Source of the DNA: Lachnospiraceae bacterium UBA7480
Lineage (GTDB): Bacteria; Bacillota; Clostridia; Lachnospirales; Lachnospiraceae
NCBI GenBank assembly: GCA_002479655.1
Contig: DLOQ01000138.1
Span: 9,898-15,679 of the forward strand
DNA: 5,782 bases
Reading direction: 5' to 3'
Shown piece after piece: positions 1 to 5,260 of the stretch. Numbering within the stretch: the first letter of the stretch is position 1; every line of letters begins with the position of its first letter. Under the pieces are notes generated by a model that saw only the letters and a program-made list of their open reading frames with translations, did no database searches and was not told the origin of the DNA. The position numbers and the translations under genes are program-made.

Positions 1-425
1 AGGAAGATGGCCTCCGTCAAATCATAATATCATTTTTATATTATTAAGATCTTGTTATCAATTATGAATTAAAAAAATATTAAATATAAATTTAAAGAGA
101 CTTCCTTTTTTGCAAACAGCGAATACCTATAAATTTTAAAATTTTATTCAGCACACATCCATATTTATATTCATAATATTTTTCTCCATATCTAGATATT
201 GGATAGATGATACGATCAAAAAAGTTAACATGAAATTCCATGGATATATTCACATTAAATTTTTCCAAAACAAAATTAATTTCATCAATATTTTTCTCTG
301 TTATAATAATATCAATATATTTACGATATAATCTTTAAGAAAAAAATCATTAGCTGCTCAATGTTAATAGCTATGCATAATGTAGTGTTATAGCAAAATG
401 CAGAGACTTAAAAGGCAGCCGTGGC
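1..425. other. AT-rich intergenic region upstream of the two-component operon
   Basis: This stretch is visibly richer in A and T than the rest of the window and has no intact gene on either strand. Apart from the possible minus-strand gene remnant at 92-334, it contains a TATAAT hexamer at 327-332 with no matching -35 box, and a weak CATAAT at 376-381 that could be a -10 element for the downstream regulator. A cluster of short palindromes and an imperfect direct repeat (TGTTAATAGC at 362-371, TGTTATAGC at 386-394) lies just before the regulator gene. The promoter of that operon is probably in 340-425, but no convincing -35/-10 pair can be assigned. Confidence 0.6.
92..334 (-). pseudogene. possible decayed C-terminal gene fragment, function unknown
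   Basis: On the minus strand an 80-codon frame is open from 334 down to a TAA at 92-94, bounded upstream by an in-frame TAA at 335-337. It has no plausible start near its 5' end; the first internal ATG would give only 49 residues and has no good ribosome binding site. The translation looks protein-like rather than random: charged and aromatic segments alternate (ITEKNIDEINFVLEKF, then FFDRIIYPISRYGEKYYEY) and it ends in a basic tail, QKRKSL. Just upstream a run of seven T (minus strand) shifts into another frame that reads NDFFLKDYIV for a few codons before a TGA, as expected of a frameshifted, truncated gene. I do not recognise the family. Codons are strongly A/T-ending, unlike the neighbouring genes. 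In DNA this AT-rich a chance open frame of this length is possible, so confidence is modest. Confidence 0.35.
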
Positions 426-427
426 AT

Positions 428-432
428 GGAGG
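428..432 (+). promoter_or_regulatory. Shine-Dalgarno GGAGG deciding the response-regulator start
   Basis: GGAGG lies five bases upstream of the ATG at 438. The earlier in-frame ATG at 426 has only a weak AAAGG about ten bases upstream, and itself overlaps this GGAGG. The site therefore favours 438 as the translation start, giving an N-terminus MRIAVCDDE that fits response regulators exactly. Confidence 0.7.
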
Positions 433-437
433 CAAAA

Positions 438-1172
438 ATGAGGATAGCAGTATGTGATGATGAAAAAGAAATCAGGGATATGCTTGCGGAAAAGATAGAG
501 AGACTTTATCCGGAAGCAGAGCTGTTACTGTACCGGGCAGGAGAGGAGCTGCTTTTAGCAGACGCAGAGCCTGATATCCTGCTGCTTGATATTCAGATGT
601 CGGGGAAGAATGGCATGGAAACGGCAAGGGAACTGCGCGGAAAAAGCAAAAAAACGATCCTTATTTTTGTGACCGCTTTGGAGGATTTTGTATTTCAGGC
701 ATTTGATGTAGGGGCATTTCATTATCTGGTAAAACCCTTTGATGATAATAAATTTGCGGAAGTTTTGGGAAATGCAGTCAGGGAGTACGAGGAGAGAAAA
801 AGCGGAAAAGCAGATCATTCCGATCAGGAAAAAAAGAGCCTTATGATCATGTCAGGCGGAAAGCATATCACTGTTGAGCTGGAGGAAATCATTTATGCGG
901 AAATATTTGACCGCAAGATCATTCTTCATACCACGCAGGAAGATATTGAATACTATGGAAAAATGAAAGAATTGCATAAAAAAGCAGGGGAAGACTTTTT
1001 CCGTCCGCACAGGGCTTATCTTGTTAATTTTAATTATATTAAAAAATATGACGCCAAAACAATTTATCTGGAAAAAGGACAGGCGCTTATGGCGAAGCAG
1101 AACTATGGGGATTTTGTTAGAGCTTATTTGCGTTATAACCAGAGGAAGGGAAAAAGCAGATGGAACGGTTAG
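438..1172 (+). CDS. LytTR-family response regulator (AgrA/LytR type)
   Basis: This is a two-component response regulator of 244 residues that should bind DNA when phosphorylated by its partner kinase. Counting from the Met at 438, residues 1 to about 120 form a receiver domain. It has the acidic pair in VCDDE (D7, D8), the phospho-acceptor D51 in DILLLDIQM, T79 in FVTAL and K99-P100 in LVKPF. Residues from about 133 to 238 form a LytTR DNA-binding domain, shown by EEIIYAEIFDRKIILHT and FFRPHRAYLVNFNYIKKY. The whole length matches the family. An in-frame ATG at 426 would add four residues (MEAK), but the GGAGG at 428-432 supports 438. The 3' end overlaps the kinase gene by 13 bases, so the two are co-transcribed and probably translationally coupled. 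Regulators of this type bind paired 9-bp direct repeats and often control peptide, bacteriocin or surface functions. The target here is unknown. Confidence 0.95.
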   Translation: MRIAVCDDEKEIRDMLAEKIERLYPEAELLLYRAGEELLLADAEPDILLLDIQMSGKNGMETARELRGKSKKTILIFVTALEDFVFQAFDVGAFHYLVKPFDDNKFAEVLGNAVREYEERKSGKADHSDQEKKSLMIMSGGKHITVELEEIIYAEIFDRKIILHTTQEDIEYYGKMKELHKKAGEDFFRPHRAYLVNFNYIKKYDAKTIYLEKGQALMAKQNYGDFVRAYLRYNQRKGKSRWNG

Positions 1173-2596
1173 AAGTTTATGCGAAAATTATATTTAATGT
1201 AATGCCGATCATGGAAATCCTGATATCAGGTTATTGTTTTTATCGGCTTATAAAGCCGTTTATGGATCGTGGTAAAAGAGTGTTTTTGGTAGGGATAACG
1301 TATATTCTGATCATGTTGGCTCTATATTTTATGCCATTGAATATCGGGTGGTATATTATGGCATATGGAATGGGCGCTTTTGTGGCTTTTCTTGTAATGT
1401 GCCGGATAGATCGGAAGAATTATGGGCAGAAGATATTTCTTTCGGTAACTTTTTTCGCTTTGCGTGAGTTTGCATATGCAATGGCTGAAATTTTATACGA
1501 CAGATTGTATCATCTGGCTGAAAATACAGAGTATATGCTGACGCATCCAAATATGTGGTTTGCTTTGTATGTTGGAGTATGTATCATTTTTCTGACGTTG
1601 GAATTTGGCTTTATGATATTCGGTATATGGTGCATTTCAAAGAGTTATCAATATAAAGTTGAAAAAATGTCGCAAAAAGAGCTGTTTGTGATGATCATTC
1701 CATCTCTTATGGGATTGGCGGGGTATGAGATCATATGGTACTATCGTAGATCGTATATGATAGATAATGGGTATCCATCGGCTGCTTATGAGTTTTTGTC
1801 ATTGTTTTATTATGCGGTAGCAGTGGTAACCATCGTGGTAATGATCGTGCTGTATCAGAATATTAAGGCAGGGCAGAGGGAAAAGCTGCAAAACGAGCTG
1901 CTTGTGGTTCAATTGGAAAATACGAAAAAGCATATTGAACAGGTGGAAGAATACTATCAGAATATCCGCCGCATAAAGCATGATATGACAAATCATATCC
2001 TTACGTTGGAAAGGCTTTATGCCGGTAACCAAGCGCAGGAGGCAAAAGCTTATGGCGAAGAATTAAGAGAAACCCTTTCGGAAGCGACGGGCGGGATCAA
2101 TAGTGGGAATCCGGTCACTGATGTGATTTTGCAGGAAGCACGGAGTGAAGCAGAGAAAAGGAACATACGATTTCAAACAGATTTTTATTATCCCACCGGT
2201 ACGAATATCAACGCCTTTGATGTCAGTGTGATACTGAACAATGCCCTGCAGAACGCATTGGAAAATACAAAGAATCGTCCAACAAAACATCTGACAGATC
2301 CTCCATCAGAAAATGCGGGAAAGGGCGGAATGCCACATATATCCGTCCTTTCTTACCATAGGAATAATGCCTATATGATCGAGGTCAGCAACAGCTTCAC
2401 CGGAAATCTGCAATGGGATAAAGAAAGCGGTCTGCCGCTTACGTCAAAAGAGAATGTGGATGGCGATGGGTATGGGAAGACACATGGGTATGGACTTGCC
2501 AATATCCGCATAGTAGCGAGGAAATATTCCGGAGATATAGCCATTGATTTAAAAGATAATGAATTCCGCCTCAGTATCATGCTGATGATGGAATGA
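1160..2596 (+). CDS. GHKL-domain sensor histidine kinase (AgrC-like)
   Basis: This is a membrane sensor kinase of 478 residues that should phosphorylate the regulator encoded just upstream. The N-terminal half carries about seven hydrophobic segments, near residues 10-31, 41-60, 64-81, 92-113, 132-158, 175-195 and 212-233. A multi-pass sensor of this kind is typical of AgrC/ComD-type receptors. Residues 236-310 form the helical dimerisation region with the phospho-acceptor H274 in RIKHDMTNH. The ATPase domain follows: N-box NNALQNALE with N365, VSNSF near 409-413, and G-box HGYGLANIR (G443, G445). It therefore appears catalytically intact and belongs to the short GHKL (HATPase_c_5) class. The ATG at 1160 follows AGGAAGGG at 1143-1150 and overlaps the end of the regulator gene. 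No agrB or agrD-like peptide gene accompanies the pair, so the signal is unknown. A hairpin terminator follows directly. Confidence 0.93.
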   Translation: MERLEVYAKIIFNVMPIMEILISGYCFYRLIKPFMDRGKRVFLVGITYILIMLALYFMPLNIGWYIMAYGMGAFVAFLVMCRIDRKNYGQKIFLSVTFFALREFAYAMAEILYDRLYHLAENTEYMLTHPNMWFALYVGVCIIFLTLEFGFMIFGIWCISKSYQYKVEKMSQKELFVMIIPSLMGLAGYEIIWYYRRSYMIDNGYPSAAYEFLSLFYYAVAVVTIVVMIVLYQNIKAGQREKLQNELLVVQLENTKKHIEQVEEYYQNIRRIKHDMTNHILTLERLYAGNQAQEAKAYGEELRETLSEATGGINSGNPVTDVILQEARSEAEKRNIRFQTDFYYPTGTNINAFDVSVILNNALQNALENTKNRPTKHLTDPPSENAGKGGMPHISVLSYHRNNAYMIEVSNSFTGNLQWDKESGLPLTSKENVDGDGYGKTHGYGLANIRIVARKYSGDIAIDLKDNEFRLSIMLMME

Positions 2597-2645
2597 AAAA
2601 AACCTCTTGTGTCGGGGAAATCGGTCTGACATAAGAGGGATTTTT
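2597..2645 (+). terminator. Rho-independent terminator of the two-component operon
   Basis: Immediately after the kinase stop codon, the 11-base arm CCTCTTGTGTC (2603-2613) pairs with GACATAAGAGG (2628-2638) with one G-U wobble and a 14-base loop. A run of five T (2641-2645) follows. The A-rich tract at 2597-2602 can pair with that T run, so the hairpin may also act in the other direction. It separates the regulatory operon from the downstream operon. Confidence 0.85.
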
Positions 2646-2723
2646 ATGGCTTTACAGCAGAAAAAGGTCGGTTCACCGCATATCGGTTTAGTTTATGAAA
2701 TAAAGCTCCGAAACAGTAATTGA

Positions 2724-2829
2724 GGATAGGCGGAAAAGCCGAAAAGGCATGAGGATTATGCCCGGACTTAGTGAATGACGGATAAGTTGTCATTTGTAAA
2801 AGCAATAAAATCAAATTTTAACAGGGAGG
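2724..2829 (+). promoter_or_regulatory. GGA-rich mRNA leader, candidate CsrA-binding region
   Basis: The leader before the gene at 2837 contains GGA at 2724-2726, 2732-2734, 2753-2755, 2764-2766, 2780-2782 and 2825-2827. The third is in the loop of a perfect 5-bp hairpin (GGCAT 2746-2750, ATGCC 2758-2762, loop GAGGATT). The second sits in the loop of a weaker 3-bp GGC/GCC stem. The last is inside ACAGGGAGG (2821-2829), a full match to the CsrA core ACANGGANG, and overlaps the Shine-Dalgarno. CsrA is known to repress flagellin translation in Bacillus subtilis by binding one upstream site and one site at the Shine-Dalgarno. The same layout here suggests, but does not prove, control by CsrA. No clear sigma-A or sigma-28 promoter was found between 2646 and 2836. 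Confidence 0.4.
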
Positions 2830-2833
2830 TGAT
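2824..2833 (+). promoter_or_regulatory. strong Shine-Dalgarno GGGAGGTGAT
   Basis: This is a near-complete complement of the 16S rRNA anti-Shine-Dalgarno, placed three bases before the ATG at 2837 (counted from the end of the extended match), with the GGAGG core eight bases upstream. It predicts high translation unless masked, for example by a protein bound to the overlapping ACAGGGAGG. Confidence 0.85.
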
Positions 2834-2836
2834 TTT

Positions 2837-3451
2837 ATGAATGTACAGTTGCAGGGTAGCAGCCTGTTTATGGGCAACAGAAGTATCTTACAAAATTCTG
2901 GACTAAAAAGTACACAGGAAAAAATGCAAAGACAGACGCAGCGTGATAATCAGATTGCGTTTTGGGAAAATCAGAAAAGCAATCTGAAAAATATGGAGTG
3001 CGGCAGTCTGGAAGAAATCAGCCGGAAACTGGAATTGTTTCATTCTTATAAAGATCAGATTGCAGCAGCAAAGGAAGAATACAATCAATCGCAGATGTTT
3101 AATGCAATGGAAGAAGCAAAAGAGCGTGGCGAACAGATTGCGAAAGCGGCAGAAAAGTATGCGCCAAAGACACCAGAGGAAAGACGGGAAGAATTGGTGG
3201 AGGAAGCACTTGGAACAGACGAGAACAAGGGCGAGCTAACCGAAAGCATGGAAGAACTTGCGGAACTGGTAGAAGAAGTTACCGGGGAAATATCAGAACT
3301 TTCAGAAGATATTTCACAGGAAGAAGTGCCGGAGAGTTTATCTGATGAAGTTACCGTGGAAACGATTGGCTATGGCTTGGAAAATGATGTTTCTTCTGCT
3401 GAAACAAAGAAAATAAGTGAGATTTATAAACGGGTAGATATAAGGATATAA
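2837..3451 (+). CDS. acidic helical protein of unknown function, first gene of a flagellum-associated operon
   Basis: I do not recognise a named family. The 204-residue product has no signal peptide and no membrane segment. Residues 1-25 are polar and glycine/serine-containing (QLQGSSLFMGNRS), a flexible N-terminus. Residues 26-125 are rich in Q, K, E and A with helical, coiled-coil-like spacing (TQEKMQRQTQRDNQIAF, SLEEISRKLELFHSYKDQI, APKTPEERREELVEEALG). Residues 126-195 are strongly acidic (ELTESMEELAELVEEVTG and further E-rich stretches). The last eight residues, YKRVDIRI, match the end of the next gene's product (YTSVDIRL). The ATG follows an excellent Shine-Dalgarno. The next gene starts 23 bases downstream, so they form an operon. 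The FlxA-like and FliD-like neighbours suggest a flagellum-associated role, perhaps an adaptor, chaperone or exported accessory protein. That is inference from context only. Confidence 0.85.
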   Translation: MNVQLQGSSLFMGNRSILQNSGLKSTQEKMQRQTQRDNQIAFWENQKSNLKNMECGSLEEISRKLELFHSYKDQIAAAKEEYNQSQMFNAMEEAKERGEQIAKAAEKYAPKTPEERREELVEEALGTDENKGELTESMEELAELVEEVTGEISELSEDISQEEVPESLSDEVTVETIGYGLENDVSSAETKKISEIYKRVDIRI

Positions 3452-3474
3452 CAGTTAAAAGGAGGAAAAAGAAA

Positions 3475-4302
3475 ATGACAATTAACGGTATCAATGGAGC
3501 AAACACACAAATGGGGCAGATGGGGATGAATCAGGCAACGGACTCTTACAGCCGGAATATTCAGAGCCAGATTGCTAATGCGCAGAAGCAGATGCAGGAG
3601 CTTTCTTCTAATGAGAATATGTCGTTAGAGGAAAAAATGAAGAAGCGGCAGGAAATACAGCAGCAGATCAATGATCTGAATACGCAGTTAAGACAGCATC
3701 AGATGGAGCAGCGCAGAGCCGCAATGGGTGGATCGGAGAAACAGCAGGCAAAAGGTTCTTTGGACGATATGCTTGGCGGTACGAAAAAAACCGGCAATGC
3801 AAAAACCGGAAAAAAGGGAAGTGGAATCTCACAGGCAGGTATGACGGCGATCATCTCTGCCGACAGTTCCATGAAACAGGCAAAGGTTCAGGGAAGCGCA
3901 GCGACAAATTTGAACGGGACAGCGCGGGTTTTAAAGTTTGAAATTGAAGAGGATAAAGAAAGGGGAATTGATACGCAGAAACAGGAAGAAGATCTTGCCA
4001 AGTTGGAGCAGAATGCCCTGAAAGCAACCGCTTCACAAATGAATACGTTAAGTGAGGCAAATAAGACATTGGCAGAAGCGGCAAAGGAAGACGGCAAGGC
4101 GGAAAAGGCAGACGACAAGGCAGAAAAGACAGACCGCAGGGAAGGAGTGTCGGACGGCAAGGCTGGAAAGACAGACAACGAGGGTGTACAGACTGCCGGT
4201 ACAGAAGGAAAGGATACGGAGGAGATCGTCAGTACACGGTCAGCCGAAGCGAAAGCGGCATCAGGCGCGGCAACATATACATCGGTAGACATTCGTTTAT
4301 AG
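3475..4302 (+). CDS. FlxA-like family protein with heptapeptide-repeat tail
   Basis: The 275-residue product has an N-terminal FlxA-like region at about residues 26-84: NIQSQIANAQKQMQELSSN, then MSLEEKMKKRQEIQQQIND and LNTQLRQHQME, forming a two-helix coiled coil. FlxA in Escherichia coli is a flagellar sigma-factor-dependent gene of unclear function; relatives are common in motile Clostridia. Residues 85-115 are a Gly/Lys linker. Residues 115-205 form a second helical region (ISADSSMKQAKVQGS, then KLEQNALKATASQMNTLSEA). Residues 206-240 consist of five 7-residue units, and the protein ends in YTSVDIRL. There is no signal peptide or membrane segment, so it is either cytoplasmic or exported by a leaderless route such as the flagellar type III apparatus. 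The ATG is preceded by AGGAGG at 3460-3465. Long open frames on other strands across the tail are shadows of the repeat. Confidence 0.88.
   Translation: MTINGINGANTQMGQMGMNQATDSYSRNIQSQIANAQKQMQELSSNENMSLEEKMKKRQEIQQQINDLNTQLRQHQMEQRRAAMGGSEKQQAKGSLDDMLGGTKKTGNAKTGKKGSGISQAGMTAIISADSSMKQAKVQGSAATNLNGTARVLKFEIEEDKERGIDTQKQEEDLAKLEQNALKATASQMNTLSEANKTLAEAAKEDGKAEKADDKAEKTDRREGVSDGKAGKTDNEGVQTAGTEGKDTEEIVSTRSAEAKAASGAATYTSVDIRL
4090..4194 (+). repeat. five tandem 21-bp units encoding D-initiated heptapeptides
   Basis: In frame within the FlxA-like gene, five 21-base units begin at 4090, 4111, 4132, 4153 and 4174. They encode DGKAEKA, DDKAEKT, DRREGVS, DGKAGKT and DNEGVQT. Units 1, 2 and 4 are closely alike at the DNA level (GACGGCAAGGC, GACGACAAGGC and GACGGCAAGGC). 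Units 3 and 5 are diverged but keep the leading Asp and the phase. Unit length is a multiple of three, so gain or loss would preserve the frame. Confidence 0.75.
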
Positions 4303-4335
4303 GAAAAAAGTGAATTAAAAAATAAAGAACATTAT

Positions 4336-4341
4336 GGGAGG
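4336..4341 (+). promoter_or_regulatory. Shine-Dalgarno GGGAGG deciding the start at 4349
   Basis: GGGAGG lies seven bases before the ATG at 4349. An in-frame ATG at 4334 overlaps this site and has no ribosome binding site of its own, so 4349 (MSTINFNDFNQ) is the more likely start. Confidence 0.75.
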
Positions 4342-4348
4342 TAGGACT

Positions 4349-5131
4349 ATGTCAACAATTAATTTTAACGATTTTAATCAATATACAAACTATGATAAGG
4401 GTTATGATTTTACGACTCTTTTGGGCGGGACTGCCAATTCTTCCGGAAACCTGCTTTCAGATTATGCGTCCCTGAAAAACGGAAGTTATGGAAAGCTGAT
4501 GAAAGCATATTATAAACAGCTTGATGCGGAAAAAGCATCATCGGGGGATACCCAGCAGAAGCTGACGCTTATGAGGTCGGGAGCGGATGCGCTTAAAAAA
4601 TCTGCGGATGCTTTAAATGATCCTTCCCTTTGGGAAAAAAAGAAATTTAAGATAAAAGACGAGGAGACCGGAGAGGAAACCGAAGCAGAGGACTATGACT
4701 GGGATGCCATTACAAAATCGGTAAAATCACTGATTGGAAATTATAATTCTCTGGTGGAGCATTTGGGCAGCTCTGATACAAAAATCATACTTCGTAATGC
4801 AGCGTGGATGACGAACATAACGGACAAAGCCAAAAATCTGCTTTCAAAGGCAGGGATCACCATAGGCAAAGGGAACAAGCTGGAATTGGATGAGGATGCC
4901 TTAAAAGCGGCTGATGTCACTACTTTAAAATCGTTGTTTACCGGATATGGTTCTTTTGCCGACAAAATTGCGCAAAAAGCAGACAATATTAGTAGAGAAG
5001 CGGCGAATGCCGCGTCAAGGGCAAAAGGGGCAACCTATACGAGAAACGGAGCTTATTCCGATACTCTGTCAAAGCTGTTTTCCGGTACGGTGGATAAAAA
5101 AGTCGGGGATGATAAAGATACAAATTCATGA
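4349..5131 (+). CDS. flagellum-associated protein with FliD C-terminal-like module
   Basis: The product is 260 residues from the Met at 4349 (265 if the upstream ATG at 4334 is used). There is no signal peptide or membrane segment. The N-terminal part has LLSDYASLKNGSYGKLMKAYY at about residues 35-55, followed by a helix rich in K, A and D. A short acidic insert (KDEETGEETEAEDYDWD) lies near 103-119. The C-terminal half, roughly 125-235, reads like the C-terminal domain of the flagellar cap protein FliD: helices around SLIGNYNSLVEHLG, then AGITIGKGNKLELDEDALK, LKSLFTGYGSFADKIAQ and a final helix. In FliD the corresponding segment takes the form GITxxxxGxLxLDxxxLxxAL...VKxLF. At 260 residues it is much shorter than FliD (usually over 400) and lacks the N-terminal helices, so it is not FliD itself. 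It is the last gene of the operon, 46 bases after the FlxA-like gene. It lacks the VDIR ending of its neighbours and ends DKDTNS. The flagellar role is inferred. Confidence 0.82.
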   Translation: MSTINFNDFNQYTNYDKGYDFTTLLGGTANSSGNLLSDYASLKNGSYGKLMKAYYKQLDAEKASSGDTQQKLTLMRSGADALKKSADALNDPSLWEKKKFKIKDEETGEETEAEDYDWDAITKSVKSLIGNYNSLVEHLGSSDTKIILRNAAWMTNITDKAKNLLSKAGITIGKGNKLELDEDALKAADVTTLKSLFTGYGSFADKIAQKADNISREAANAASRAKGATYTRNGAYSDTLSKLFSGTVDKKVGDDKDTNS

Positions 5132-5159
5132 TAATCGTTTCAAATAGAATACACTTATG

Positions 5160-5195
5160 GGGTACTGCCATGACGGGTAGGCGGCAGTACCCTTT
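5160..5195 (+). terminator. hairpin terminator between convergent genes
   Basis: A perfect 10-bp inverted repeat, GGGTACTGCC (5160-5169) and GGCAGTACCC (5183-5192), encloses a 13-base loop and is followed by TTTCATT. It lies 28 bases beyond the stop codon of the FliD-like gene and before the 3' end of the convergent minus-strand gene. The T tract is short, so termination may be partial. On the minus strand no T run follows the stem, so it mainly serves the plus-strand operon. Confidence 0.75.
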
Positions 5196-5260
5196 CATTG
5201 TAGTAGATTCTCCTTCGAATCTGTCAAATGCTGCGGAGTGTTCTCTGCGAATGGGAAAAC

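Noticed and set aside
24..44. Inverted repeat ATAATAT (24-30) / ATATTAT (38-44) with a 7-base loop
   Set aside because: Pure A/T arms in AT-rich DNA are expected by chance and would form an unstable hairpin.
2679..2704. Possible flagellar sigma-28 promoter: CCGATAT on the minus strand at about 2680-2686, and TAAA at 2701-2704 on the plus strand
   Set aside because: The minus-strand box has no TAAA at the required 15-base spacing and points at no gene. The plus-strand TAAA is followed only by GAGGATA at the wrong spacing.
2646..2723. A 25-codon plus-strand ORF (begins MALQQKKVGSPH) with AAGAGGG just upstream, right after the terminator
   Set aside because: Its putative ribosome binding site is the descending arm of the terminator hairpin, it has no features of a signal peptide pheromone, and it is too short to separate from chance.
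2749..2778. Nine-codon ORF in the GGA-rich leader (MRIMPGLSE)
   Set aside because: The only purine-rich stretch upstream is too close to act as a ribosome binding site, so it is not a credible leader peptide.
2787..2816. Candidate sigma-A promoter TTGTCA (2787-2792) with TCAAAT (2811-2816)
   Set aside because: The -10 match is poor, and the start site would fall at or in the Shine-Dalgarno.
3888..4292. 134-residue minus-strand open frame opposite the FlxA-like gene
   Set aside because: It is an antisense shadow of the Lys/Ala/Glu-rich repeat region: composition is Ser/Ala/Val/Phe low complexity, there is no ribosome binding site, and the plus-strand gene is clearly coding.
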